From CAZHVS01 sp964536015 (GTDB taxonomy: Bacteria; Bacteroidota; Ignavibacteria; Ignavibacteriales; Ignavibacteriaceae): DNA of 42,651 bases. The stretch lies in NCBI GenBank assembly GCA_964536015.1, contig CAZHVS010000025.1, positions 1-42,651 on the forward strand, read 5' to 3'. The translations under genes were made by a program, and so were the position numbers. Positions 7,165 to 16,848 of this stretch are shown here, piece by piece. How positions within the stretch are numbered: position 1 is the stretch's first letter; each line of letters opens with the position of its first letter. The notes beneath the pieces are model-generated. The model was not told the origin of the DNA and did no database searches. It saw only the letters and a program-made list of their open reading frames with translations.

Positions 7165-8793
7165 TTGAAAGAGTATCTTTATCAAATATTTTCTGAGGCA
7201 TCTGCACAGTTAGAATATTTAAACAAAGTTCAACTATTTTTTGATAAACCTAAACTTGAAAATCATGGTGATCTTTCCACAAACATTGCAATGCTTTGTG
7301 CGAAAATTGAAAAAAGAAATCCACGTGAAATTGCACAAGAAATTATAACTCATCTTAATTATAATAAAAATATAATTATTAAAGTTGAAATTGCTGGTGC
7401 TGGTTTTATAAATTTTTTCTTTAATCAAAGCTATGTGACTGAAGTAATTGCAAAAGTAATAAAATACAAGAACGTTTATGGAAAGTCTGACAAGTACTCA
7501 GGTAAGACAGCAAATGTTGAATTTGTATCTGCAAATCCAACTGGACCATTAACTGTAGGGCACGGTAGAGGGGCAGTTTGCGGCGATACTATTGCAAATA
7601 TGCTTGAGTGGGTAGGTTATAATGTAGATCGTGAATATTATTTTAATAATGCCGGACGTCAAATGCGTGTTCTGGGTGATTCTCTTAGAATAAGGTACTT
7701 GCAACTGCTTGGAACACAGATTGAATTTCCCGAAGATTATTATCAGGGCGAATATATAATAGACTTAGCAAAACGACTCCTTGAACAAGATGGAGATATT
7801 CACAAAGAAGAGACTGCAGAAGGTATCTTTAAGAAATTTGCTGAAGAAGAAATATTCAAAGAAATCAAAAAAACTCTCGATAGGTTGAAAATAAAACACA
7901 AAATATTTTTTAATGAAAATTCACTTTATGAAGATGGTAGAATTAAAAAGTTATTGAATGATTTTGAAAATAAAAACTTAAGTTATAAAAAAGATAATGC
8001 AACCTGGTTAAAGTTCTCAGAACTTGGTTCAGAACAGGATAAAGTAATAGTTAAATCAACCGGTGAACCTACTTACAGGCTCCCCGACATTGCTTATCAT
8101 ATTACCAAGTATGAAAGAAATTATGATTTGATAATTGATGTCTTTGGTGCTGATCACAATGCAACTTATCCCGATGTAATTGCCGGTTTGAAATCTCTTG
8201 GTTTTAATACAGAAAAGTTGAAAGTAATAATTCACCAATTTGTTACAATTGTACAGGATGGTGAAGTTGTAAAAATGTCCACTCGCAAAGCAAACTTTAT
8301 TACACTTGATGAATTGGTAGATAATGTTAGTGCTGATGTTGTTAGATATTTTTTCAATATGCGCTCAATATCATCGCACATGAATTTTGATATTAATCTT
8401 GCTAAAAAACATTCAGATGAAAATCCCGTTTTCTATTTGCAGTATGCCCATGCAAGAATTTGCTCAATTTTACGAATGATAAAAGAAGAAAATCTTAATT
8501 CCTCAGTTGATAATTTAGAATTACTCAACACTACGGAAGAACAAAATTTGTTAAAAAAGCTATGGCAGTTTGAAGAAGAAGTTCTAACGGCGGCAGAGAA
8601 TTATGAACCTAACAGGATTTGTGTTTATCTTGAAGAATTGGCTACCTTGTTCCATAGGTTTTATACTTTTCACAGAATTATTGGCTCTGAAAAGTCATTA
8701 GCAGAAGCACGTATTTCATTATGTGAAGCAGTTAAAATTGTACTGATGAATGGACTGACAATCCTTGGCTTAGAAGCACCAGAAAGAATGTAG
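7165..8793 (+). CDS. argS: Arginine--tRNA ligase
   Basis: ArgS charges tRNA-Arg with arginine in the cytoplasm. This class I synthetase has an N-terminal additional domain (1-110). The HIGH-like motif lies in ANPTGPLTVGHGRGA (VGHG at 131-134), and the KMSKS-equivalent is KMSTR near residue 370. The C-terminal DALR anticodon-binding helices end in the family-typical PERM. At 542 residues it is complete. The start is TTG, 2 nt after rsfS. Its stop codon abuts the stop codon of the convergent comF gene with no space between, and no terminator hairpin is visible at the junction. Confidence 0.97.
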   Translation: MKEYLYQIFSEASAQLEYLNKVQLFFDKPKLENHGDLSTNIAMLCAKIEKRNPREIAQEIITHLNYNKNIIIKVEIAGAGFINFFFNQSYVTEVIAKVIKYKNVYGKSDKYSGKTANVEFVSANPTGPLTVGHGRGAVCGDTIANMLEWVGYNVDREYYFNNAGRQMRVLGDSLRIRYLQLLGTQIEFPEDYYQGEYIIDLAKRLLEQDGDIHKEETAEGIFKKFAEEEIFKEIKKTLDRLKIKHKIFFNENSLYEDGRIKKLLNDFENKNLSYKKDNATWLKFSELGSEQDKVIVKSTGEPTYRLPDIAYHITKYERNYDLIIDVFGADHNATYPDVIAGLKSLGFNTEKLKVIIHQFVTIVQDGEVVKMSTRKANFITLDELVDNVSADVVRYFFNMRSISSHMNFDINLAKKHSDENPVFYLQYAHARICSILRMIKEENLNSSVDNLELLNTTEEQNLLKKLWQFEEEVLTAAENYEPNRICVYLEELATLFHRFYTFHRIIGSEKSLAEARISLCEAVKIVLMNGLTILGLEAPERM

Positions 8794-9480
8794 TCAGTCT
8801 GCAAGGCCAAGTGAAACAGCATAAATATCTTTAGCTCCTTTTTGTTTTAAAACACGTGCACATTCATTAATAGTAGCACCTGTTGTGATTATATCGTCAA
8901 CAAGTATAATATTTTTTCCTTCTACTTTAGTAACAACTTTAAATGCATTACGCATATTATTTTCTCTTTCAATAAAATTCATTTTTGTTTGTGTAAGAGT
9001 GTACTTTTTCCGTTTTAGTATATTATTTTTTGCCCTGATAGAAGTTTCTTTTTCAATTCCTTTTGCTAAGTAAAAAGATTGGTTAAAACCGCGTTCAACC
9101 TTTTTAAGTCTATGCAAAGGTACGGGATGAATAAAATCAATTTCTTTAATGGGAATTACATCTTTTAATTTTTTCCCAAGAATTTTACCCATAAAAATTG
9201 CAATTAAAAACTTTGATTCATACTTAAAGGAATGTATTATATGCTGAAGAGTTCCATTCTTTTGAAAAAGATAGTATGCGAAAAAGTCTTTTATATATTT
9301 ATCCTGATAGAATTTTCTATCATACTCATATTTTATTCTTTCAGGAGGTATGGTTTGAATGCTATCCAGGCAGTTTTTGCAAACGTAAGTTTCAGTAACA
9401 AGTAGTTTGTTTTTACACGAAGGACAACTAATTGGTAAAAAGAAATCGAAGCAGGATTTTATAAAATTATAGTAGCTCAT
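8794..9480 (-). CDS. comF: ComF family protein (phosphoribosyltransferase-like)
   Basis: ComF-family proteins are cytoplasmic PRTase-fold proteins needed for DNA uptake in some competent bacteria. The 228-residue protein has an N-terminal zinc-ribbon-like segment with two Cys pairs (CPSCKN and CKNC, residues about 19-37). A variable middle follows. The PRPP-binding loop is IILVDDIITTGATINECARVL (about 190-210), preceded by the conserved VPLHRLKKVERGFNQS region. It is the last gene of a - strand run (surE, VWA-like protein, comF), with a 10-nt gap upstream. Its role in transformation is inferred from the family and from the ComEA-like gene nearby. Confidence 0.9.
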   Translation of the reverse strand: MSYYNFIKSCFDFFLPISCPSCKNKLLVTETYVCKNCLDSIQTIPPERIKYEYDRKFYQDKYIKDFFAYYLFQKNGTLQHIIHSFKYESKFLIAIFMGKILGKKLKDVIPIKEIDFIHPVPLHRLKKVERGFNQSFYLAKGIEKETSIRAKNNILKRKKYTLTQTKMNFIERENNMRNAFKVVTKVEGKNIILVDDIITTGATINECARVLKQKGAKDIYAVSLGLAD

Positions 9481-9490
9481 AATAAAATAT

Positions 9491-11638
9491 TTAAAGCATT
9501 CCTTCTCTCTTTCTTATAAACCATTCCACTGAAAAAAGAAGGATTATTGTGAACAATAACCATTCGTTGGTCCATATCTGGAATTCTTTAGTTATAATTT
9601 TTTCTTTTTTTGATTTATTTAGCAGTTGTTCAATTCTCGAAAACACCTCATTAAAATTATTGTTATAGTAAAATTTTCCATTTGTCTGATGAGAAATAAG
9701 CTTAAGAAGATTAGCATCTGGTTGTGGATTAAGCAGCTCAATATCTAAGTCTCCGATATTAAATCTGTTACCATCTTTTCCTATTTCTTTATCTCCTATT
9801 TTTGCGATTCCAGTAAATGAACAATCTCCAATTTTATTTGATTGAAAATATCCTTCATAAAGTCCATTGTTAATATGGTCAAGTATAATTTTTGATTCTT
9901 CACCATTCATTGAAATTTTAACAATTACTTCAGCATTTGTTACTGGATTAAAACTTTCATCGTACACTTCAGAATTGAAAAAAATTTTTTCTCCTTGTGA
10001 AAAAAATTTCTTATTTGTCTTAATTGTAACCTGTTTTTTATCGTTCGAAGCGTTTAGCCATTTTACAATATTTAATATCAATCTGTCAAACAGACCAGAG
10101 CTTGAATATGGTTTTTGTAATTTCCATCTCCACAAATCGTTTGCAAGTATTGCAATAGATCTTTTATTACCAATTTTTTTTGTAATTATTAATGGATTTG
10201 ATAAAGTAACATTATTAACTTTAATAGATGCAAGAACTTTACCTTCAGGTTTTGGTTTAATATTCCAGTCAGGCATTAAGACCGGAGGCAATTCTTCCCA
10301 TTCTCTTTTCAAGTTGTTGGAAAAATTTTGCAGTATTGGATTATTTATTTCTTCTGAACTTATTACGGGTTGAACGGTCAGAAAATTTGAACCAGCTTTT
10401 CCAGTAATAAATGGAATTTCTTCATTCAGCAAACTAAGTTTTGATGGATCAACAAAATTAGATGTTGTAATGCAAAAAGCTTTGTTTTTCTCTTTAATTC
10501 TTCTTAATACTTCTTTAATTAAATCAGCTGATGTTTCAGATGTTGGCCAACTGATTAAAAAATAGATATCATTGTTATCAAGTAATTTTTGAATATTGAC
10601 ATTTTCTAAGTATTTATTACTGCCTATCTGTGTTATTGAATTGACCATAAGGTTTGTGTCTAATGCAAGTGAGTTTTTGATGAAAGATAAGTCAGCAGAC
10701 GGATAACCGGAAATTAATAGAATTTTAATTTTGTTATCTAAAATATTAATGAATGAAACTTTTGTATTGTTGGTTTTATTTTCTTCTTCTTCAAAGGACT
10801 GAATAGAAATAGAAATTTTTTTTTCTCCGCTTTTTTGAGGTATGTAATCAAAAATTACAGATTGAAAACCGGAATTACTTAGAATAATATTTTTTTCGGT
10901 TATAAAAACATTATCTTCAAATAATTTTACTATAGTATTTGAACCTTCAAAACCATTATTAACAATGTTTGCCGAAACAGTTGTGGGAGTATTGGCATAA
11001 ACATATTCATTGCAAAAAAAATTTTCTATTCGAATATCTTTTTTTGTTGTGGAGTCTCCAAGACAGATTGTAAAAATGGGTTTGTTTAATTTTTCAAAAT
11101 TGTAAATTGGATTTGAACCATCGTTTATACATCCATCGCTTAAAATAATAACTGAAGCAATATTTTTTTCGATGAATTCGTTGATACCGGTTATTTGAGA
11201 AAAATTTGTTGAAGTCTCATTGAATTTTAAAATATCCAGATTTTTTTTTTCTATTTTTTTTATGTTGCTTCCAAAACTAAAAAATTCAGAATTTGCTGTA
11301 ATTTTTTTACCGGCAATTTTTTTGATAAAGTCTTTTACTACATCTTTCCTGTTTATTTTATCATTATAAGAAATAGATTTTGAGTTATCAATGAATATAA
11401 GGTTTAGTGGTTCAAGTATTTCGCTAGATTTTATTGTAATGATTGGTTCAAAAATTAAAAAAAGTATAAAAACTAATGAGAAAATTCTTAATGTTGTAAG
11501 AAAAAATTTTAACTTACCTGAGATTATAGGAATAGTATATCGATATACAAAAAGTGTATATACAATAATTAAGATTATTGCAGCAGCAGCTAATAAAATA
11601 TTCAGATTAAGTGAAAGGGAAATATTTCCTTTAAACAT
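9491..11638 (-). CDS. Membrane protein with von Willebrand A-like domain
   Basis: I recognise a large membrane-anchored VWA-like protein but not a named gene. Two N-terminal membrane segments (about 14-34 and 45-66) are followed by a VWA fold. Its metal-site signature D-x-S-x-S is present (Asp84, Ser86, Ser88 in FIDNSKSIS), and VIILSDG follows about 85 residues later. Then come beta-rich regions. The middle (about 300-510) resembles the glutamine-amidotransferase-like region seen in similar bacterial VWA membrane proteins. A C-terminal membrane segment (WLLFTIILLFSVEWFI) precedes the basic tail KREGML. The total is 715 residues. It lies 12 nt after surE and 10 nt before comF. The function is unknown; BatA-like or envelope-complex roles are possible. 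Confidence 0.7.
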   Translation of the reverse strand: MFKGNISLSLNLNILLAAAAIILIIVYTLFVYRYTIPIISGKLKFFLTTLRIFSLVFILFLIFEPIITIKSSEILEPLNLIFIDNSKSISYNDKINRKDVVKDFIKKIAGKKITANSEFFSFGSNIKKIEKKNLDILKFNETSTNFSQITGINEFIEKNIASVIILSDGCINDGSNPIYNFEKLNKPIFTICLGDSTTKKDIRIENFFCNEYVYANTPTTVSANIVNNGFEGSNTIVKLFEDNVFITEKNIILSNSGFQSVIFDYIPQKSGEKKISISIQSFEEEENKTNNTKVSFINILDNKIKILLISGYPSADLSFIKNSLALDTNLMVNSITQIGSNKYLENVNIQKLLDNNDIYFLISWPTSETSADLIKEVLRRIKEKNKAFCITTSNFVDPSKLSLLNEEIPFITGKAGSNFLTVQPVISSEEINNPILQNFSNNLKREWEELPPVLMPDWNIKPKPEGKVLASIKVNNVTLSNPLIITKKIGNKRSIAILANDLWRWKLQKPYSSSGLFDRLILNIVKWLNASNDKKQVTIKTNKKFFSQGEKIFFNSEVYDESFNPVTNAEVIVKISMNGEESKIILDHINNGLYEGYFQSNKIGDCSFTGIAKIGDKEIGKDGNRFNIGDLDIELLNPQPDANLLKLISHQTNGKFYYNNNFNEVFSRIEQLLNKSKKEKIITKEFQIWTNEWLLFTIILLFSVEWFIRKREGML

Positions 11639-11650
11639 TTTCTAAGTTAA

Positions 11651-12412
11651 TTAAAATTTCAAATCCCACTTTTGCATACCTTCATAAGTTTTATGATCGG
11701 TTAAATCAAAATGAATTGGTGTAACAGAAATAAAATTATTCTGGATAGCAAATTGATCTGCAGTTAGATCGTCATCTGCTACCATAAGATTACCGGTTAA
11801 CCAGAAATAATCCCGACCATAAGGGTCAGTTCTTTTTTCATAAATATCATCCCACTTTGATTTTCCCTGTTTCGTTACAAGCATTCCTTTTATTTCATCT
11901 GCAGGAACATCGGGAACATTTATATTTAGAAATGTTCCTTTTGGAATTTTATTTTCTAAAACTGCTTTGCAAACATTTTTTGCTGCCTGGCAAGCAACTT
12001 CAAAATGAGTAGCCTGATGATTTGTAATGGAAATTGCAATTGCCGGAACATCCATAATAGCAGCTTCGCGTGCAGCTGAAACAGTGCCAGAGTAGATAGT
12101 ATTTACTGCAGTGTTTGAGCCATGATTTATTCCAGAAACTACTATGTCCGGAGGAGCATCCATAATATTTCTGATTCCCATCTTTACACAGTCAGCAGGA
12201 GTTCCATCATCAAGTGCATACCCAAAGAAGCCACCATTTTTATAAAAGCGAATAATTCTAAGCGGGACTTTCATTGTTATTGCATGTCCAACAGCACTTT
12301 GTTCTTTTAATGGAGCAACAACAGTAACTTCACCAATTTCTTTTAAAGCATTAACTAATTCAAAAATTCCTCTTGAATCTATTCCATCATCATTACTTAC
12401 TAAGATTTTCAA
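11651..12412 (-). CDS. surE: 5'/3'-nucleotidase SurE
   Basis: SurE is a metal-dependent nucleoside monophosphate phosphatase linked to stationary-phase survival. The N-terminal motif MKILVSNDDGIDSRGI supplies the metal-binding Asp8-Asp9. It is followed by VVAPLKEQSAVGHAIT with the conserved Ser/Gly loop. DGTPADCVKMG and PDIVVSGINHGSN, which supplies the metal-binding Asn, are also intact. The 253-residue length is typical. It precedes the VWA-like gene by 12 nt. The upstream gap to the TerC gene is 95 nt, so a separate promoter is possible, but no TAnnTTTG box is visible there. Confidence 0.97.
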   Translation of the reverse strand: MKILVSNDDGIDSRGIFELVNALKEIGEVTVVAPLKEQSAVGHAITMKVPLRIIRFYKNGGFFGYALDDGTPADCVKMGIRNIMDAPPDIVVSGINHGSNTAVNTIYSGTVSAAREAAIMDVPAIAISITNHQATHFEVACQAAKNVCKAVLENKIPKGTFLNINVPDVPADEIKGMLVTKQGKSKWDDIYEKRTDPYGRDYFWLTGNLMVADDDLTADQFAIQNNFISVTPIHFDLTDHKTYEGMQKWDLKF

Positions 12413-12507
12413 TTATGCTTCCTATTAAAATATTTTTTATTAGCAATATAACCAATGAGCCAACTACACTCAATTGAATTTATTAAATACCAAATAATAA
12501 TAAAAAA

Positions 12508-13260
12508 TTATTTAATCTTTCTAAGAATTGCAGACTCTTTTAACTTGACCGGTAAAACTTTTCTTTCTCTTACTTTTATATTTAACATTTCAACAAAAAC
12601 TGAAAATGCCATTGAGAAATAAATATATCCTTTTGGAATATGCTGGTCGAAACCTTCTGCAATTAATGAAACTCCAATTAATATTAGAAAACTTAGTGCA
12701 AGCATCTTTATTGTAGGATGTTCATCAATAAATACGCTTATCGATCTTGAGAACAACATCATAAATCCAACAGCAATTATTACTGCTAAAATCATTATTA
12801 AAATTTTATCCACCATTCCAATTGCTGTAATTACAGAATCAAGAGAGAATACAATATCGAGTAAAACAATTTGAATAATTACACTTTTGAATGATGGATG
12901 AGTTTTTGTATGCTTTGATTCTTCATTTCCCTCAAGTCTTTGATGAATCTCGTGAGTACTTTTTCCAAGCAGAAATAAACCACCAATTATTAATATTAAA
13001 TCTCTGCCAGAAATTTCATTTGTGAAAACTATGAAAAGAGGTGAAGTTAATTTCATAATCAGAGTTAGAGAAAAAAGTAAAGCAATTCTTACAAACATTG
13101 CAAGGGTTAATCCGACTAATCTTGCTTTGTTCTGGATTTCTAAGGGAAGTCTTCCCGATACAATTGAAATAAAAATAATATTGTCAATCCCGAGAACTAC
13201 TTCAAGAACAGTAAGAGTAAGTAATGCAAGTAAATATTGTGGTTGAATTAAAATATCCAA
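12508..13260 (-). CDS. TerC family integral membrane protein
   Basis: TerC/Alx-type proteins are inner-membrane proteins linked to metal (manganese) export and to membrane-protein metalation. The 250-residue protein has about seven hydrophobic segments. It carries the family acidic motifs VVLGIDNIIFISI (about 21-33) and LLDIVFSLDSVITAIG (about 132-147), whose Asp residues are thought to bind metal. There is no CBS or transporter-associated domain, so it is the short TerC form. It begins 23 nt after the CHAT-protein gene, with which it is probably co-transcribed. The substrate cannot be told from sequence alone. Confidence 0.9.
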   Translation of the reverse strand: MDILIQPQYLLALLTLTVLEVVLGIDNIIFISIVSGRLPLEIQNKARLVGLTLAMFVRIALLFSLTLIMKLTSPLFIVFTNEISGRDLILIIGGLFLLGKSTHEIHQRLEGNEESKHTKTHPSFKSVIIQIVLLDIVFSLDSVITAIGMVDKILIMILAVIIAVGFMMLFSRSISVFIDEHPTIKMLALSFLILIGVSLIAEGFDQHIPKGYIYFSMAFSVFVEMLNIKVRERKVLPVKLKESAILRKIK

Positions 13261-13283
13261 ATTGATATCTCCTGGTAAAAGAA

Positions 13284-15575
13284 TTATTTATATTTTCCTG
13301 TGAATATAAAAGGCGCCCAAAAATATGGATGTTTCCAATCAGGTTCCTCTTCATTGTACAGAGTTTTTAGTTGAGCTTTATTTAGTGATTCAAGAATACT
13401 ATAATTATCTACAAATATATTTTTGTAAAATTCGTTTATCAAATAAGCGGATGCTTTATCATCGATTGACCAGAGTGTCGAAATAGTATTGGTTGCTCCT
13501 GCATAAATAAATGCTTGTGCGAGACTTATTATATCATCACTGAAAAATTTATTAGTGCCTGAAAAATTTCCTGTTCTTGAAGACTGACAGATATTTAATA
13601 CAACAAGATTTGCATTAAGATTTAAATTTATTATTTCCTGTACGGATAGAAATCCATCATCAGTATTATCTTCAGAAAGTAAAATTCTTGAATTAAATAT
13701 ATTATCAAAAAATTCTCCATGTGCTGCAAAATGAATTAAGTTAAAATTTGAAATTATTTTTTTGACAGTGGATTCTTTGGCATCTTGTTGCAATAAAAGA
13801 ATTGGATTGCTGAAGTAGGAAGCTATATTTTTAACTTCTTTTTCAGCCCATTGCAGTTTTTCATATTTGTCCGAGTTTAATCCAGGATTGCCAATAAGAA
13901 GTGACTTTTTCATGTCATTTTTATTTTTTTCAAGTAGATATTTTAATAATCTTGCTGCCTGCATAGTTACGATTTCTTTTTCCTGAATAAAAAATTTAGG
14001 CTGTACAATGTGTGCTGTTTCATTCAGATCAATGTTTAGTGGTGATGTTATCAACGCGCTAAAAGGGAAATTGTGTAAAAATGAATGAGGAATGATTATT
14101 AATCGTTTATATGATTTAAGTTCTGCAGAAATTTTTTTGCTAAAAAGAATGCCATAAAGATTTAGGAGTGACCATTGCCAATAATTATTACAAATATGCT
14201 GATTCCATTTCTCTTTTAGAAATTCGATGTCATGTTCATTTGCATTTCCCGAAGATTTATTTTTATTTATGAAATCAGAATATTCAGAAGGAAAATTAAG
14301 GATCAAGTTCATAATATTATCGACAGAATCTTTTAATTCTACTGCATTGAGAAGTAATTTTTCAACTATTAACTTTTTTTTATTAATAAAAATGGAACAA
14401 GAAAAATTACTTCCGATAAAAAATTCAACGATAGATGTGCTATCATCAAGATGTTTTTGAATATCAGACAATGAATCAATAATTGAACTTGAAAAAAGCA
14501 CAGATTTGTTACTTGAAGTTTTAATAAAATTTTTAGAATTAATCATTTCTCGGAAGCTTATGACTTTTGTTTTTTCTACTAATACAAATAAAGACTCGAA
14601 ATCCTTATTTTCATAAAATAGCTGGATTAATTTTTCATAATAAATATTTTTGTCATCTAAAAATGAACTACGACCTTGTATAGTATTTATATCACTACGA
14701 ACATTTTCAATAATTTTTAATGCTTTACTTAGGGAATCAATGGCCTCCTGCTTATTTTTTTTAAAGTCATAAAGTAGAAGTCCAATATTTCCAGTTGCAA
14801 TTCCATACCAATATGCATTTTTTGTTTCTTGGTAATATAGTTGAGCTTTATTATAAAAAAATAGTGAGCTGTCAGTTTGTTTTTCAATGTGATAAGCTCT
14901 ACCAAGGTTTAAATAAACATCACCATTTTGTTTAATAGTCAATGCATTCGAGAAATAATTTTTAGCAATTCTCAGGTTTTCTTTATTTATTTTTTCAAAC
15001 GAAACTTCTTCATTTAAGAATTTATCACAATATATTTTTCCGAGGTTAAGATAGGTTTTTTGCATTCCTTCAGTATTGTTTAAGTCGGAATCAATACTAA
15101 GCACTTCTTTTAAGCCTCTTATAGCTTCATCGAAATCTGACTGTATGTAATTTAAAACTGCAATGTTGTTCTTCACATTAGCCAGTTCGAGTAAAATATC
15201 TTTTTGTCCCGATTGTTTGTTTAGTATTCTTTGCAGAATATTTTCAGATAATCCGTAAAATTTATAGCAACTATCGGGAAGATTAAGAAAGTCCTTTGAA
15301 TAAATGTTCCCGTAAATTTTATAACATTTTGCAATACTGAATGAATCATTAAGTATTATAGAAAACGAGAGAGTAGTGTTTAATAATTTTTCACTCTCGG
15401 ATATTTTACCTTCTTCTAATAACTTTCCAGCTTCAATGATTAGTTCATTAAGGTCTGGGGATTGTTGTTGATTAGAGCAATTAAGACTGAAAAAGCAAAC
15501 AATCAAAACTCCCAATATTGTAAAAGAAATCTGTGTTAACTGTTTCTTGAAATTTCTCACAAAGTTAAAGTGCAT
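13284..15575 (-). CDS. CHAT-domain (caspase-like) protein with TPRs, N-terminally anchored
   Basis: CHAT domains are caspase-fold cysteine peptidases fused to many sensing modules. The 763-residue protein has a hydrophobic N-terminus (about 16-32) ending SLNC. Cys33 could be a lipidation site, although Asn at -1 is unusual; otherwise it is an uncleaved anchor. Residues about 35-300 form TPR-like helical repeats, then a linker helix. The C-terminal CHAT domain (about 480-763) keeps both catalytic residues: His619 in LIHFAAHGEF and Cys663 in LVVLNICQSS. It also keeps the typical ending HPYFWAPFIFTGKYK. TerC follows 23 nt downstream. Upstream, across a 200-nt divergent gap, lies the FecR / CHASE2-cyclase operon. 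The target is unknown. Confidence 0.88.
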   Translation of the reverse strand: MHFNFVRNFKKQLTQISFTILGVLIVCFFSLNCSNQQQSPDLNELIIEAGKLLEEGKISESEKLLNTTLSFSIILNDSFSIAKCYKIYGNIYSKDFLNLPDSCYKFYGLSENILQRILNKQSGQKDILLELANVKNNIAVLNYIQSDFDEAIRGLKEVLSIDSDLNNTEGMQKTYLNLGKIYCDKFLNEEVSFEKINKENLRIAKNYFSNALTIKQNGDVYLNLGRAYHIEKQTDSSLFFYNKAQLYYQETKNAYWYGIATGNIGLLLYDFKKNKQEAIDSLSKALKIIENVRSDINTIQGRSSFLDDKNIYYEKLIQLFYENKDFESLFVLVEKTKVISFREMINSKNFIKTSSNKSVLFSSSIIDSLSDIQKHLDDSTSIVEFFIGSNFSCSIFINKKKLIVEKLLLNAVELKDSVDNIMNLILNFPSEYSDFINKNKSSGNANEHDIEFLKEKWNQHICNNYWQWSLLNLYGILFSKKISAELKSYKRLIIIPHSFLHNFPFSALITSPLNIDLNETAHIVQPKFFIQEKEIVTMQAARLLKYLLEKNKNDMKKSLLIGNPGLNSDKYEKLQWAEKEVKNIASYFSNPILLLQQDAKESTVKKIISNFNLIHFAAHGEFFDNIFNSRILLSEDNTDDGFLSVQEIINLNLNANLVVLNICQSSRTGNFSGTNKFFSDDIISLAQAFIYAGATNTISTLWSIDDKASAYLINEFYKNIFVDNYSILESLNKAQLKTLYNEEEPDWKHPYFWAPFIFTGKYK

Positions 15576-15607
15576 TAATAAAAATATTTTGTTATATTAT
15601 TTACAAA

Positions 15608-15615
15608 CAAATATA
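15608..15615 (-). promoter_or_regulatory. Candidate -7 element for the CHAT-protein gene
   Basis: On the - strand this reads TATATTTG, an exact TAnnTTTG match, 32 nt before the CHAT-gene ATG. The position for a -33 box, 19 nt farther out, reads TTTA rather than TTTG, so support is partial. Confidence 0.4.
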
Positions 15616-15667
15616 TATTTTTCTGTTAAACTAATAAAATGTATAAAACTATTTAAATGCAAGAGTC

Positions 15668-15685
15668 AAGTGACTTTTGACACTT
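15668..15685. promoter_or_regulatory. Near-palindromic operator candidate between CHAT and FecR operons
   Basis: AAGTGACTTTTGACACTT has arms AAGTGAC and GACACTT that match at 6 of 7 positions around TTTT. It lies in the divergent gap 15576-15775, beyond the CHAT -7 candidate, where a regulator could act on both directions. A further feature of this gap is the AGGAGG Shine-Dalgarno at 15765-15770 for the + strand operon. Confidence 0.35.
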
Positions 15686-15775
15686 AATGTTTTTAAAACA
15701 CAATAGTATGAAAGATTTGTGATTATATTTTGGTAAAGAAACATAATTATTTCAGTTTATTAATAGGAGGCAGCT

Positions 15776-16837
15776 ATGAAAATAGTTAGTCGGTTTTTAT
15801 TTTTTATATTAATTCCTTTAATATTCATTTCGACTTCATTTACACAAACTCAAAAATTCAGACTTGAAGTTATAAATCCACCTCCACCAAGTCTCGACTT
15901 TGGTGCGATGGCAATGACTAAAAGTCTTGAAGGTACTCCAAGATTTTTTTGTATTCGTATTGTTGATCAATCATTATTGAACACATCAATAAGCTTTATT
16001 GGAGAAATTGATTGGCAGGATGTGAATTCAAACGTATCTAATCGTTTTGTAAGCTGGGAAACATGGCCATTCCCTGCAAGAGATTTTTGCAATGATGAAA
16101 TAGGCGTATCCATTCTTAATCAATATCTTACAATTGAAGATAAGATCGTTGATGAGTTGATGAAGAAAGGAAAGCCTAGCGGCACTTTAAATATTAAATT
16201 GAAACTAAAGCAAAATGGAAATATTGTTGAAGTACAGGAAAAAAGCATCCTGTTTGTAAATCCTTCTCAAACGATTGATTTAATTTTGCCTCAGGTTGGT
16301 TCACAGCAGGATATGGGTAATGTAGTTGCTCAATGGTCTCCTGTACCAGGTGCATCGGAATATCTTTTAAAAGCGAATGTTCGCACTAGAATAAATCAAT
16401 CGCTAGAAGATGCAATAAACCAGGGAAATCCATTGATTGATAATAGAAGCGTAGGACTATCAAATTCAGCAAACTTACGTAATCTTCTTAGCAGGGAGTG
16501 GAAAGCTGGAGAAGAAATAGTTTTGCAAGTTATTGCGGTAATTCCTGGCATAGGCGGCGGTGAAAAGTATTACAGCAATATAGTAAACTTCTTTGTTTAT
16601 GATCCCAACTCTACAGATGCATCAGCTATCTCAAATTCTTTAACAAATTTATTGAATTCATTTCAGGGGAAAATTGATCCTGAATTTCTGAATAAATTAT
16701 TAAGCGGCAGAATTAAGATAAGTGAGATTGTTGGAAGTGATGGAACAAGGATGACTATGGAAGATTTGACAGCTCTATTAAATTATTTATCGCAAAATCC
16801 CGATCAGGTCATTAATGTAGAACAGATTGGTGAATAA
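15776..16837 (+). CDS. Hypothetical secreted protein with Fn3-like segment
   Basis: I do not recognise the family. A strong AGGAGG at 15765-15770, 5 nt before the ATG, fixes the start. Residues 1-24 are a signal peptide ending SFTQ. The mature protein has a Pro-rich beginning (INPPPPSLDFG). A fibronectin-like strand pattern (VVAQWSPVPGASEYLLKANV) follows near 190-210. The C-terminal 80 residues are rich in Ser, Asn and Leu (NSLTNLLNSFQGKIDPEF) and probably helical. Its 353 residues lack Cys pairs or catalytic motifs I can name. It is the first gene of the FecR / outer-membrane / CHASE2-cyclase operon, 11 nt ahead of the FecR gene, so a periplasmic or surface role in that system is likely. Confidence 0.75.
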   Translation: MKIVSRFLFFILIPLIFISTSFTQTQKFRLEVINPPPPSLDFGAMAMTKSLEGTPRFFCIRIVDQSLLNTSISFIGEIDWQDVNSNVSNRFVSWETWPFPARDFCNDEIGVSILNQYLTIEDKIVDELMKKGKPSGTLNIKLKLKQNGNIVEVQEKSILFVNPSQTIDLILPQVGSQQDMGNVVAQWSPVPGASEYLLKANVRTRINQSLEDAINQGNPLIDNRSVGLSNSANLRNLLSREWKAGEEIVLQVIAVIPGIGGGEKYYSNIVNFFVYDPNSTDASAISNSLTNLLNSFQGKIDPEFLNKLLSGRIKISEIVGSDGTRMTMEDLTALLNYLSQNPDQVINVEQIGE

Positions 16838-16848
16838 GGAGTTTAAAT

